64,000 bases of DNA. It comes from CANJXF01 sp043775015. Its GTDB lineage: Bacteria > Verrucomicrobiota > Verrucomicrobiia > Limisphaerales > CANJXF01. The DNA lies in contig JAYVSV010000094.1 in assembly GCA_043775015.1 (NCBI GenBank), positions 1-64,000 on the forward strand, written 5' to 3'. The notes below the pieces were generated by a model. That model ran no database searches. It was given only the letters and a program-made list of their open reading frames with translations, and was not told the DNA's origin. Shown piece after piece: positions 17,727 through 26,269 of this stretch. The position numbers were made by a program, and so were the translations under genes. How positions within the stretch are numbered: position 1 is the first letter of the stretch; every line of letters starts with the position of its first letter.

Positions 17727-17987
17727 ATGCTTCCAGAAAATTTCGCCAGTTTTTTTTCGGAAGTCGTGCGACGACACCGAAAGGAAAGGAAGTTTTCGCA
17801 AGAACTGTTAGCGGAAAAGGCCAGTTTGTCTTCAAAAATGATTTCTCTCATCGAACGGGGAGAGCGCAATCCTAGCATCACAGTCGCACACTCCATCGCG
17901 CAAGGTTTGTCTGTTCCTCTTTGGCGGTTAATAAAAGACGCAGAAGATTCGCGACGAGAACAAACGCGGAAGCAGGTAAAGCAGTAG
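17727..17987 (+). CDS. Small XRE-family helix-turn-helix regulator
   Basis: 86 residues made almost wholly of one HTH_3 domain (residues ~8-66): FSQELLAEKASLSSKMISLIERGERNPSITVAHSIAQGL. This is the Cro/C1 pattern with the conserved Q, the turn and the S/E..RG.R.P. The basic C-terminal tail is short (EQTRKQVKQ). Two operator-like sites lie just upstream, so it probably regulates itself and perhaps the divergent protease-like operon. Similar size and layout occur in restriction-modification controller proteins, but no such system is adjacent here. Confidence 0.8.
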   Translation: MLPENFASFFSEVVRRHRKERKFSQELLAEKASLSSKMISLIERGERNPSITVAHSIAQGLSVPLWRLIKDAEDSRREQTRKQVKQ

Positions 17988-18153
17988 CGTTTTATTTTTC
18001 TGATTTTATCTGCGACATTCGGCGCAATCGAATAAACCATTAAAATTTTGTAGTAACCGCAAAAATTCCTGTAAAAAAACTACACGACAGTACCGCACAT
18101 AAGCCTTGAAGTTGAGTCGCACTATGGCAAGTTAGCCAAAGCTTTTTTGAACT

Positions 18154-18492
18154 ATGAACAAACCGAAGATTATCGCCTATTTGAAACCGTCGTGCGGCTG
18201 GAGCCAGGGGGTTCGCGCCATCATGTCAAAGTATGATTTGCCGTTTGAAGACCGCGACATCATCAACGATCCCGTGCAGCGCCAGGAGATGATCATGAAG
18301 AGCGGCCAAATGCTCAGCCCGTGTGTCGAAGTCAATGGGCAAATGCTCCCGGACATCAGCGGCGAAGAGGTCGAAAGTTATTTGCTCGCGAACAATTTGG
18401 TCGGAGCAAACGATCTCGTTCCCGATGCGCCCACGAATCAGCCTTGCGCACACGAAATGCCGCAAACCAGCCCGTTGCAGTTCAAACGCTGA
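18154..18492 (+). CDS. Glutaredoxin-like protein with monothiol CGWS site
   Basis: 112 residues. The thioredoxin-fold beginning KIIAYLKPSCGWSQG has the active site C14-G-W-S, a CxxS monothiol form. It continues with the usual glutaredoxin helix-strand pattern and a cis-Pro equivalent (SPCVEVNGQMLPDISG). The tail of ~25 residues is non-conserved and carries one further Cys. Monothiol glutaredoxins can deglutathionylate proteins or carry Fe-S clusters; the residues do not decide between these. A strong hairpin terminator follows 18 bp after the stop. Confidence 0.8.
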   Translation: MNKPKIIAYLKPSCGWSQGVRAIMSKYDLPFEDRDIINDPVQRQEMIMKSGQMLSPCVEVNGQMLPDISGEEVESYLLANNLVGANDLVPDAPTNQPCAHEMPQTSPLQFKR

Positions 18493-18510
18493 TTTTTTTT
18501 AATCAAAAGA

Positions 18511-18541
18511 AAACGCGAAGGTCAGTGCCTTCGCGTTTTTT
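18511..18541. terminator. Rho-independent terminator, probably bidirectional
   Basis: A perfect 11-bp stem (AAACGCGAAGG at 18511-18521, complement at 18528-18538) with a 6-nt loop runs into a T tract. An A-rich tract precedes it. It lies between the convergent glutaredoxin and DUF1080 genes and can serve both. Confidence 0.9.
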
Positions 18542-18586
18542 GGTAGGAACACCCGGGCGAATTCGCTCAGGCGTGGATAAATTAAT

Positions 18587-19300
18587 CTACTTTTTCGGTG
18601 CCGCAGCGATGTCCGGCATGTCTGTCTTCGCTTTTTTCAACGCCGCCTTTTCGTCCGCAGGCAAACGTTTCGCCATCACGTTGCGATATTGCACTTTGCT
18701 GCCGGGATCATGCTGTTGAAATGCGAAATGACCACTGGCGAGCCGGCTGGCAGAGTTATCGACGTAATCAGTCACAATTTTGTCGTTTACCTTGATGATG
18801 ATTCGATTGCCGATGACGATGATGTGCTGCGTCCACCACGTGTCGTCCTGGATGAGTTGTTCGAGGACCGGGACAGGGACCGGGTTGAAATTGCGCTCAG
18901 GATTGTTGTAGAGACTGCCTGTTTTTTGCGGGTCAGAACTGGTGTTTTCGACCTGGGCTTCGTAACCCGTTGGCCAGCCTTTATCGAGCTTCGCGTGGAA
19001 ATACATTCCGCTATTGCCCTTGTGGTTCAACTTAACTTCGGCTTTGAATTCACAGTTGGTGTAAATGTTTGGGCTGAAGAGATGGCTTCTCGCTCCAGAC
19101 CCAATGAGAACTCCGTCTTCAATCCGCCAACCGCTCGCATCGGGCGCCGTCCAACCGCTTAACGTTTGCCCGTCGAATAATTTAATCCAACCATCTTTGC
19201 CTGACTTTTCGGGAACCGGCTTGACGGCATCGGTCTGGGCAGAAGCGGTCAAACATAATAGGGAGATGGCTCCCAAGGTGGAGAAGAGAATTTTGCTCAT
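18587..19300 (-). CDS. Secreted DUF1080 (3-keto-disaccharide hydrolase-like) protein
   Basis: 237 residues from ATG 19300, chosen because the signal peptide starts there (MSKILFSTLGAISLLCLTASAQ); a further in-frame ATG lies at 19339. The body is a single DUF1080 jelly-roll: WIKLFDGQTLSGW, GNSGMYFHAKLD, GYEAQVENT and a closing KVQYRNVMAKRL. DUF1080 proteins are abundant in PVC bacteria, and some are 3-keto-glycoside hydrolases or sugar-binding lectin-like domains. Substrate unknown. A second DUF1080 gene lies at 21974. Divergent from panC. Confidence 0.85.
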   Translation of the reverse strand: MSKILFSTLGAISLLCLTASAQTDAVKPVPEKSGKDGWIKLFDGQTLSGWTAPDASGWRIEDGVLIGSGARSHLFSPNIYTNCEFKAEVKLNHKGNSGMYFHAKLDKGWPTGYEAQVENTSSDPQKTGSLYNNPERNFNPVPVPVLEQLIQDDTWWTQHIIVIGNRIIIKVNDKIVTDYVDNSASRLASGHFAFQQHDPGSKVQYRNVMAKRLPADEKAALKKAKTDMPDIAAAPKK

Positions 19301-19421
19301 GTGTTTTATTTTATTGATCGTGGGGCGAAGTGTTAGCAAACCGATTCAAAATGGCAACGGTGATTTATACCTCATTCCACGAAAGCCTCGACACCGTTCC
19401 GCCAGCAACTATTTTTGCGCG

Positions 19422-20270
19422 ATGCGAATTGTGACATCAGTCGCGGCGATGCAGCGTCTGGCCGGAAAATTAAAAGCACAACGGGTGCCCGTAGGTTTTG
19501 TGCCAACGATGGGGTATTTGCACGCGGGACATCTCAGCCTCGTCCAGCGCGCTCGCCAACTCGTCGGCGAAAAGGGGCAGGTGGTCGTGAGCATTTATGT
19601 GAACCCAACGCAATTTGCACCGCACGAAGATCTTTCCAAATATCCACGCGACCTGAAACGCGACAAGCAACTTTGCCGCGAAGCCGGCGTGGACATCTTG
19701 TTTGTGCCGAGCGACGCCGAGATGTATCCGCACGGTTTCAGCACTTACATCGTCGAAGAAAAACTCGCGCGCGGAATGGAAGGCGGCTCCCGGCCCACTC
19801 ATTTTCGCGGCGTCACGACTGTCGTTGGCAAACTTTTTAACCTCGTCCGGCCCGACGTTGCGGTGTTCGGCGCAAAAGATTTCCAGCAGGCTGCCGTGAT
19901 CAAGGCGATGGTTCGTGATCTGAATTTCCCGTTGAAGATTGTTGTCGCTCCGATCCTGCGCGAACCGGATGGCATCGCCATGAGTTCACGGAACAAATAC
20001 CTTTCGCCGACTCAACGACAACAGGCGACGATTTTGTGGAGGGCTATTCAAACCGCGAAAGCCGATTTGAAAACAGGCCCGGTGCAGGTTAAAAAAATGG
20101 AATCCAAAATTGCAAAAATGGTTTCAAAACAATCTGAAGCCAGACTGGACTACGTTCGGTTCTTTGATCCGCAAACATTAGAGCCGGTTCATGAAGTCCA
20201 ACACGGCACGCAGATGGCGCTGGCTGTTTTCTTCGGCAAAACCCGGCTGATTGATAATGGACGGCTTTGA
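19422..20270 (+). CDS. panC: Pantothenate synthetase
   Basis: 282 residues from ATG 19422. The frame is open further upstream, but that part overlaps the divergent DUF1080 gene and lacks family similarity. Family motifs are present: VPTMGYLHAGHLSLV (nucleotide-binding HxGH), NPTQF, FGAKDFQQ and PILREPDGIAMSSRN (the KMSKS-like loop with Ser-Ser). It joins pantoate and beta-alanine with ATP, a step of coenzyme A synthesis in the cytoplasm. nadB starts 18 bp after the stop, so the two cofactor genes probably form one transcript. Confidence 0.95.
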   Translation: MRIVTSVAAMQRLAGKLKAQRVPVGFVPTMGYLHAGHLSLVQRARQLVGEKGQVVVSIYVNPTQFAPHEDLSKYPRDLKRDKQLCREAGVDILFVPSDAEMYPHGFSTYIVEEKLARGMEGGSRPTHFRGVTTVVGKLFNLVRPDVAVFGAKDFQQAAVIKAMVRDLNFPLKIVVAPILREPDGIAMSSRNKYLSPTQRQQATILWRAIQTAKADLKTGPVQVKKMESKIAKMVSKQSEARLDYVRFFDPQTLEPVHEVQHGTQMALAVFFGKTRLIDNGRL

Positions 20271-20288
20271 ACCCGACGGTTTGATAGA

Positions 20289-21887
20289 ATGAAACATTTC
20301 GATTTTCTCGTTCTTGGCAGTGGCATTGCCGGACTTTCGTTTGCCTTGAAAGTTGCGCCGCGCGGCCGCGTCGCCATTGTGACGAAAAAATCGCGCGCGG
20401 AATCGAACACCAATTATGCGCAGGGCGGAATCGCAGCGGTGACGAGTAAAGAAGATTCCGTGGAAGCGCACGTGCGCGACACGCTCGAAGCGGGAGCCGG
20501 GCTGTGCAACGAAGCGGTGGTGCGCACCATTATCGAAGAGGGGCCGGCCCGCATTGCTGAATTAATTGAATTGGGCATGCGTTTTTCGGAGCGCGAAATC
20601 CCGGAGTCCGGCGGCGCAAAAGAATTGGATCTGGGTCGCGAGGGCGGGCATTCCAAGCGGCGGATTCTTCACGCGAAAGACGTCACTGGCCGCGAAATTG
20701 AGCAGGCCTTGCTGGCTGCCGTCGCCGCGCAATCGAACATTGAAGTGTTTGAAAACCATTTTGCGATCGATCTGATCACGAGCCAGAAACTGGGATATGT
20801 CGGGGCAAATCGCTGTCTGGGTGTTTACGTTTTGGACAACGCGAGTGGCGCAGTCGAGACGTTTTCGGCGGGCGCAATTCTCCTCGCGACCGGCGGTTGT
20901 GGAAAAGTTTATCTCTACACGACCAATCCCGATATTGCCACGGGCGATGGAGTGGCGATGGCTTATCGCGCCGGGGCAGCGATTGCGAACATGGAATTTA
21001 TTCAGTTCCATCCCACCTGCCTATATCATCCCAAGGCAAAATCTTTTCTGATCAGCGAAGCGGTTCGCGGCGAAGGGGGAGTGTTGAAGGATTTCAACGG
21101 GATGGAGTTCATGGAAAAATATCACCCGCTCAAATCGCTGGCACCTCGCGACATCGTGGCCCGAGCCATCGACAGCGAAATGAAACGGAGCGGCGCGGAT
21201 CATGTCTGCCTGGACATGACGCACCAGCCCGCCGATTTCATCATCGAGCGGTTTCCAAATATTTATCAGACCTGTTTGAAATTCGGCATTGATATTACCA
21301 GGGAAGCGATACCGGTCGTGCCCGCTGCGCATTATCAATGCGGCGGTGTGCTGACAAATATGGATGGCGAGACTGACATTCGAGGACTCTATGCGGTCGG
21401 CGAAGTTTCCTGTACGGGATTGCACGGGGCCAATCGACTCGCCAGCAATTCGCTTTTGGAAGCGCTGGTTTGTGCGCATCGCGCGGCAGAGAAATGTCTG
21501 TCGATCCAACCCGCAGAAAACAATTTGCGAATTCCAGACTGGCAATCCGGCCATGCCAACAACCCGGATGAACTGGTGGTGGTGTCACATAATTGGACCG
21601 AGATCCGTCATTTGATGTGGGACTATGTTGGCATTGTGCGGACCAACAAACGATTGCAGCGCGCCGCGAAACGGATTGCCAATCTGCAGGAGGAGATCCA
21701 GGAATATTATTGGGATTTTATCGTCAACAGCGATTTGCTCGAATTGCGCAACATCGCGACGGTGGCAGAGCTGATTATTCAATCGGCCTTGCAACGCCGG
21801 GAAAGCCGCGGCTTGAATTACAATCTCGATTTCCCCAACGCCAATCCGGATCTGGCGCAGCGCAACACCATCCTGCGTCGAAGCTGA
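20289..21887 (+). CDS. nadB: L-aspartate oxidase
   Basis: 532 residues, the normal length. The N-terminal FAD motif GSGIAGLSFALK is followed by NTNYAQGGIAAV, EFIQFHPTCLY and HGANRLASNSLLEALV, which together separate NadB from succinate dehydrogenase flavoproteins. The C-terminal helical domain is complete. It oxidises aspartate to iminoaspartate for NAD synthesis with NadA, which is not in this window. Likely cotranscribed with panC. Confidence 0.95.
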   Translation: MKHFDFLVLGSGIAGLSFALKVAPRGRVAIVTKKSRAESNTNYAQGGIAAVTSKEDSVEAHVRDTLEAGAGLCNEAVVRTIIEEGPARIAELIELGMRFSEREIPESGGAKELDLGREGGHSKRRILHAKDVTGREIEQALLAAVAAQSNIEVFENHFAIDLITSQKLGYVGANRCLGVYVLDNASGAVETFSAGAILLATGGCGKVYLYTTNPDIATGDGVAMAYRAGAAIANMEFIQFHPTCLYHPKAKSFLISEAVRGEGGVLKDFNGMEFMEKYHPLKSLAPRDIVARAIDSEMKRSGADHVCLDMTHQPADFIIERFPNIYQTCLKFGIDITREAIPVVPAAHYQCGGVLTNMDGETDIRGLYAVGEVSCTGLHGANRLASNSLLEALVCAHRAAEKCLSIQPAENNLRIPDWQSGHANNPDELVVVSHNWTEIRHLMWDYVGIVRTNKRLQRAAKRIANLQEEIQEYYWDFIVNSDLLELRNIATVAELIIQSALQRRESRGLNYNLDFPNANPDLAQRNTILRRS

Positions 21888-21973
21888 CGGCCAATACTGT
21901 TGGCCCATGTCACCTTTTCTCAATTTTCGATTGCGAATCCTGCAAAACCGTTTTGAATGTGCCGAAATCCATT

Positions 21974-22696
21974 ATGAAATATCAAAAACTTTCCATCAGT
22001 GTAGCGCTGGTTGCGTCCTGCATTTCAACCATCACCATCTTCGCCGAGGGCGAACTTCCCGCGCCGAAGAATGAGCCGAAGATTATCAATCCCGGCCCGC
22101 CGCCTTCTGACGCCATTGTGCTTTTCGATGGAAAGGATTTGTCGAAATGGTCTGGCCAGGATGGCGGGGCCGCGCGCTGGGAAGTCAAAGATGGAGTCAT
22201 GACGGTGAACGGAACGGGCAGCATCAACACGAAAGAGGAGTTTGGTGATTGCCAGTTGCACGTCGAATGGGCCTCACCGGTCGAGGTGAAAGGCGAAGGG
22301 CAGGGGAGAGGCAACAGCGGCGTTTATCTCCAGGGACGTTACGAGGTGCAGGTGCTCGATTCTTATAACAACAAAACTTATTTTCATGGACAGGCCGGCT
22401 CGATTTACAAGCAACATGCGCCGCTCGTGAATGCCTGCCGCAAACCGGGTGAATGGCAGACCTACGACATTATTTTTCATGCGCCGCGCTTCAGCGACGA
22501 TGGAAAAATCAAAACGCCAGCCGACGTCACAGTTTTGCACAACGGCGTGCTCGTGCAGGATCATGCGGAAATTTTTGGAACGAGTTCCCACATTGGCGCA
22601 CCGACTTACACCGCGCATCCGCTGAAACAGGCGCTGCAATTACAGGATCACAACAATCCGGTTCGCTTCCGCAACATTTGGATCCGTCCGCTTTAA
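21974..22696 (+). CDS. Secreted DUF1080 family protein
   Basis: 240 residues starting at ATG 21974 with signal peptide MKYQKLSISVALVASCISTI. The frame is open upstream into nadB without meaning. One DUF1080 domain: AIVLFDGKDLSKWSGQDG, RGNSGVYLQGRYEVQVLDSY, HAPLVNACRKPGEWQTYD and PVRFRNIWIRPL. This sub-type, with GRYEVQVLDS, is the form common in Verrucomicrobia and Planctomycetes. Exact sugar target unknown. It follows nadB by 86 bp and converges on the lactate permease gene. Confidence 0.88.
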   Translation: MKYQKLSISVALVASCISTITIFAEGELPAPKNEPKIINPGPPPSDAIVLFDGKDLSKWSGQDGGAARWEVKDGVMTVNGTGSINTKEEFGDCQLHVEWASPVEVKGEGQGRGNSGVYLQGRYEVQVLDSYNNKTYFHGQAGSIYKQHAPLVNACRKPGEWQTYDIIFHAPRFSDDGKIKTPADVTVLHNGVLVQDHAEIFGTSSHIGAPTYTAHPLKQALQLQDHNNPVRFRNIWIRPL

Positions 22697-22726
22697 TCCG
22701 CCGCATTTTTTCCACCGTTCGCGCAA

Positions 22727-24394
22727 TTATTTCGGCACCATTTCGGTGAAGGGGTAAACACGCGCCTGGAGAAAAACGAGAAAACCCACCAGCGTCGCCA
22801 GGGCAATGCTGTGGAAAAAGACGTAGCGCAGAATCGTTCCTTCGTGGCCATACCAATTCGTCGCCGTGCTCGCCACGACGATGCTTTGCGCGTCCACCAT
22901 TTTGCCCATGACACCGCCGGAACTATTCGCAGCAGCCATCAAAATCGGGCTGACTCCGGTTTGTTTTGCCGTGATGGTTTGCAAGCTGCCGAAGAGAACA
23001 TTCGATGCCGTATCCGACCCGGTTAACGCCACGCCCAACCAACCGAGCAACGTGCCAAAAAATGGATAAAATTGTCCGGTCTTCGCCAGCGCCAAACCGA
23101 GAGTGGCATCCGCGCCGGAATATTTTGTAACGTAACCCAACCCAAGCATCGCGGCGATGGTGAGCAGCGAAAATCGCACTTTCGCTAGAGTTCGGCTATA
23201 AATGGAAAACATTTGTCGCAATGAGTATTTTGCGATTAACCCGAAGCAAATTGCGGCGCAAAAAATTCCGGTGCCGGTTGCAGAAAGCCAATTGAAAATG
23301 AAAACGGCTTCCTCCGGTTTAGCTGGATTTTCCGCAGTCGGTTTGGGTGCGACCGGAAAACTGCGCGCGACAATTTTGTCGAGTTTGCTCACTGCAATTA
23401 TTGGAGCGGAAATTTTGTTGACGGTGGTTTTGAAAGCAGGAATTCCCCACAGAAAAACAAAGAGGCTGAGCAAAATCCACGGTGTCCACGCCTGACGAAT
23501 CCTGGCGGAAGAAAAATGCTTTATCTCCGCTCCAAGCGATGGCTCAACCGGTTTCTCCAGTTTCCAAATGGTTTTGGGTCGCCAGAATCGTAGCAGCAAC
23601 ATCACGGCGGCCATCGACGCGACCGCAGCCACGATGTCCACCAACCACGGGCCGTGATAATTTGCGACGAGAAACTGCGGCACCGCAAACGAGATTCCCG
23701 CAACGAGCGCCGCAGGCCAAACTTCGAGCATGCCGCGAAATCCCACCATCGCCCAGACCACCCAGAATGGAACGAGCAGCGAGAAAAACGGAAGTTGTCG
23801 TCCGACCATTTGCGAGAGGAGAACCTCATCAATCCCCGTGACTTTGCTCAGCGCAAGGATCGGCGTGCCGAGCGCGCCGAAAGCCACGGGTGCGGTATTG
23901 GCAATCAACGAAAGGCCGCAGGCAGAAAGCGGTTCGAATCCAAGTTGCATGAGAATCGCGGCGCTCACGGCGACGGGTGTGCCGAATCCAGCCGCTCCTT
24001 CAAAAAATGCGCCAAAGGAAAACGCGACGAGGATGACCTGAATGCGCGGGTCGGGCGCGATGATCGCAAGATGTCCGCGCAAAATATCGAACAATCCCTT
24101 GTTGACGGTGAGTTGATAAAAGAAAATCAGGTTGAGAATAATCCAGCCGATCGGAAACAGACCATAAGCTCCGCCGAAGAGGGCGCTGGCCAGAGTGGAT
24201 TTTGCCGGCATGCCGTACACTCCCCACGCGATCAGCACGGCGCAGAGCAAACCGAGCAGCGCGGCCAGATGAATCCTGACTTTGAAACAGGCGATCAGGC
24301 CGAGCAAAACGACGATTGGAATCGCTGCGACTAAAGTGGAAAGCACCGCATTGTTCAGCGGATCATAATTCTGAAACCAAATGGGATCAGGCAT
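22727..24394 (-). CDS. lctP: L-lactate permease family transporter
   Basis: 555 residues, the usual size, with 13 or more predicted membrane helices. Signature stretches are FSFGAFFEGAAGFGTPVAV and ANTAPVAFGALGTPI in the first half, and SGADATLGLALAKTG plus LTGSDTASNVLFGSLQ near the end. These define the LctP family, which imports lactate or glycolate with protons. It is the last gene after cutA and a cupin gene on the same strand; cutA ends 4 bp before its start. A lactate-racemase cofactor locus (larB-larC) lies at the right edge of the window, but no physical link is seen. Confidence 0.92.
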   Translation of the reverse strand: MPDPIWFQNYDPLNNAVLSTLVAAIPIVVLLGLIACFKVRIHLAALLGLLCAVLIAWGVYGMPAKSTLASALFGGAYGLFPIGWIILNLIFFYQLTVNKGLFDILRGHLAIIAPDPRIQVILVAFSFGAFFEGAAGFGTPVAVSAAILMQLGFEPLSACGLSLIANTAPVAFGALGTPILALSKVTGIDEVLLSQMVGRQLPFFSLLVPFWVVWAMVGFRGMLEVWPAALVAGISFAVPQFLVANYHGPWLVDIVAAVASMAAVMLLLRFWRPKTIWKLEKPVEPSLGAEIKHFSSARIRQAWTPWILLSLFVFLWGIPAFKTTVNKISAPIIAVSKLDKIVARSFPVAPKPTAENPAKPEEAVFIFNWLSATGTGIFCAAICFGLIAKYSLRQMFSIYSRTLAKVRFSLLTIAAMLGLGYVTKYSGADATLGLALAKTGQFYPFFGTLLGWLGVALTGSDTASNVLFGSLQTITAKQTGVSPILMAAANSSGGVMGKMVDAQSIVVASTATNWYGHEGTILRYVFFHSIALATLVGFLVFLQARVYPFTEMVPK

Positions 24395-24398
24395 CGAA

Positions 24399-24731
24399 TT
24401 ACAGTGGCTGAACGGATTCTTTGACCCAATCCAAATATTTTTTACTGCCGCAGTGGATCGGCAGAACCAGGAACTCCGGCGTGTCGTAGGGATGATTTTC
24501 TAAAACGCATTTCTCCAGTCGTGGAATCAGATTCGAAGTGGTTTTCAGAATCATCAAGACTTCTCCGCTGCGCTCCAGTTTGCCTTTCCACCAGTAATGA
24601 GATTCGATTCGCGGAACCAGATTTGCGCAGGCCGCCAATCGCGCGCGCAGAATGATTTGCGAAAGTTTCCGCGCCGCTTTCAAGTCGGGTGCCGTCACGA
24701 GCGCAACTACGATTTGGCTTTTCGACTTCAT
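24399..24731 (-). CDS. cutA: CutA1 family divalent-cation tolerance protein
   Basis: 110 residues. The family pattern is complete: a beta-alpha start VVALVTAPDLKAARKL, ARLAACANLVPRIESHYWWKGKLE, and HPYDTPEFLVLPIHCGSKKYLDWV. CutA1 is a trimeric ferredoxin-like protein, linked in Escherichia coli to copper tolerance, though its molecular role is unsettled. It lies between the cupin and lctP genes with 3-4 bp gaps on each side, so all three are one transcript. Confidence 0.92.
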   Translation of the reverse strand: MKSKSQIVVALVTAPDLKAARKLSQIILRARLAACANLVPRIESHYWWKGKLERSGEVLMILKTTSNLIPRLEKCVLENHPYDTPEFLVLPIHCGSKKYLDWVKESVQPL

Positions 24732-24734
24732 GCC

Positions 24735-25076
24735 TCAAACGATCGTGAGCGGCCCATCAAAGCTGGTGAGGCTGATGACTTCGGTTTTAGCGAAATGCGG
24801 CCCGTGCTGTTCGCCCTTGGGCGCGAAGAAAAAAGTTCCAGCGGCGTAAATCACGCCCGATTCCTCCCATTCGCCGGAGAGAATGTAGGCTGATTCGTTG
24901 GCCTGCGGATGGATGTGCGCGGGAACGGTTGTGCCGGCTTTGAATTTGCGCAGCACGGTCACGCCGCCGGTGGTTTCCGATTTGTGGAGAACGAGAAGCT
25001 CGACGCCTTCGTAAGGACCGGGTTGCCACGATTTATCTTTCGAGAGAGAAACATATTGGAACATGCCGTTATCCAA
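24735..25076 (-). CDS. Small cupin-domain protein (ChrR-like)
   Basis: 113 residues containing one cupin. Metal-binding motif 1 reads VPAHIHPQANESAYILSGEWE and motif 2 is degenerate (FFFAPKGEQHGPH), as in ChrR anti-sigma-like and acetylacetone-dioxygenase-like cupins. No catalytic assignment is possible. First gene of the cupin-cutA-lctP operon. A second start at codon 5 (MFQYVSL) is equally plausible. Confidence 0.75.
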   Translation of the reverse strand: MDNGMFQYVSLSKDKSWQPGPYEGVELLVLHKSETTGGVTVLRKFKAGTTVPAHIHPQANESAYILSGEWEESGVIYAAGTFFFAPKGEQHGPHFAKTEVISLTSFDGPLTIV

Positions 25077-25194
25077 AGCTGCTGCGGGAAATTTCGCAAG
25101 GCTACATTCGAAAAGTTAGTCCACGAATAAGGCTAATCTGAGCGAATTAAATCTGTGGCTGGACACTAGGAAAACGCAGGTCTAGGTTCAGGTA

Positions 25195-25671
25195 ATGAAA
25201 GCACCACGGAAAAAAATAATTCTCGCGGTTTGTCTCTGGTGCTTCGTGCTGGTGATAATTGGTTTCCGTTCCCCGTTAATGCCGTGGTTAAGTTTGAAGA
25301 GCCTTGAATGGCAGGTAAAAAGAAACATTGATCCAGTGGAGTTACAGCAATGGGCGACAAACCGAATTGCTGAAGATTTATCTGGAGCCGGCTATCGCGT
25401 GGATCACGACGGCAATCCGTTTGTCGGTTACCACGGAACCAATTTCCCCACAGGACTCCAAAATCTCAAAATCTACCGCGAAGGTATGGGCGTCATCATT
25501 CGGGGTGGCTTGGTGCCCCATGTTCAAATATTTTGCCAACCAAGACAAAAGGCGAGCCACTATCCGTTTCTGATCGTAGGACGATCGGCGTTGTCCAGTC
25601 CAACGAATGGAACCGTCATTGCGTGGAAGCCAGGAATCTACTTTGTGGGAGATGAATTGGATTGGCGGTAA
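25195..25671 (+). CDS. Membrane-anchored or exported hypothetical protein
   Basis: 158 residues. The N-terminus KKIILAVCLWCFVLVIIGF is a single hydrophobic segment that acts as anchor or signal peptide. The remainder is a small alpha/beta domain (QQWATNRIAEDL, GLQNLKIYREGMGVIIRGG, GTVIAWKPGIYFVGDELDWR) with no family I recognise. A good ribosome-binding sequence (AGG before TAATG) precedes the ATG. miaE begins 18 bp downstream on the same strand. Confidence 0.65.
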   Translation: MKAPRKKIILAVCLWCFVLVIIGFRSPLMPWLSLKSLEWQVKRNIDPVELQQWATNRIAEDLSGAGYRVDHDGNPFVGYHGTNFPTGLQNLKIYREGMGVIIRGGLVPHVQIFCQPRQKASHYPFLIVGRSALSSPTNGTVIAWKPGIYFVGDELDWR

Positions 25672-25689
25672 AACCTTCCGCACAAACTT

Positions 25690-26262
25690 ATGTTGATGTT
25701 ACGTGAAAAAATTCCGACGGATTGGCTGCCTAAAGTGTTGTCGAATATTCCCTCTGTTCTCGTGGATCACGCGCACCTCGAACGCAAAGCCGCCACCAGC
25801 GCGCTCAATCTCGAAAAATATCGCGACCTTTATCATCGCGTCGAAGAACTCAACGCGATTGCCATTGAGGAATTGCAACATTTTCAGCTCGTGCTCGAAA
25901 TATTGAAACGACGCGGCATTCCATTTGGCCAACCGCATCCGAGTCCGTGGATCACGGCGATGATGCGCTCGATTCGCAAAGGGCAACGGGTGCAGGCGAT
26001 TGATCATCTTGTGGTCTTTGCGCTGATTGAAGGGCGCAGTTGCGAGAAATTTCAGATGCTGGCGAACGCGCTTCCGACGGTTGACCCGGAACTGGCGCAG
26101 TTTTACGCAAGCCTCGTCGAGTCGGAGGGAAATCATTACGCCACCTACATTTTGATGGCGCGCGAAATCGACGATGCCGAAGCGAGTCGGCGTTTAGATT
26201 TTTATCTCGATCTGGATGCGGAACTGATTCGCCAACCGAATCCGTTGCCGATGCTTCATTGA
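25690..26262 (+). CDS. miaE: tRNA-(ms2io6A) hydroxylase MiaE
   Basis: 190 residues. The ferritin-like di-iron ligand pattern is complete: DHAHLERKAA, EELQHF, EGRSCEKFQM and ESEGNHYATY. These are the MiaE signatures, distinct from other ferritin-like proteins. The enzyme hydroxylates the isopentenyl group at tRNA A37 using O2; it depends on MiaA/MiaB, not seen here. It is common in Gammaproteobacteria and scattered elsewhere. Convergent with the DEAD-box helicase gene, with 7 bp between stops. Confidence 0.9.
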   Translation: MLMLREKIPTDWLPKVLSNIPSVLVDHAHLERKAATSALNLEKYRDLYHRVEELNAIAIEELQHFQLVLEILKRRGIPFGQPHPSPWITAMMRSIRKGQRVQAIDHLVVFALIEGRSCEKFQMLANALPTVDPELAQFYASLVESEGNHYATYILMAREIDDAEASRRLDFYLDLDAELIRQPNPLPMLH

Positions 26263-26269
26263 TCCCGGT

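Noticed and set aside
23654..24334. 226-codon open frame antisense to lctP
   Set aside because: Low-complexity charged sequence with no family resemblance; the opposite strand encodes an unmistakable transporter.
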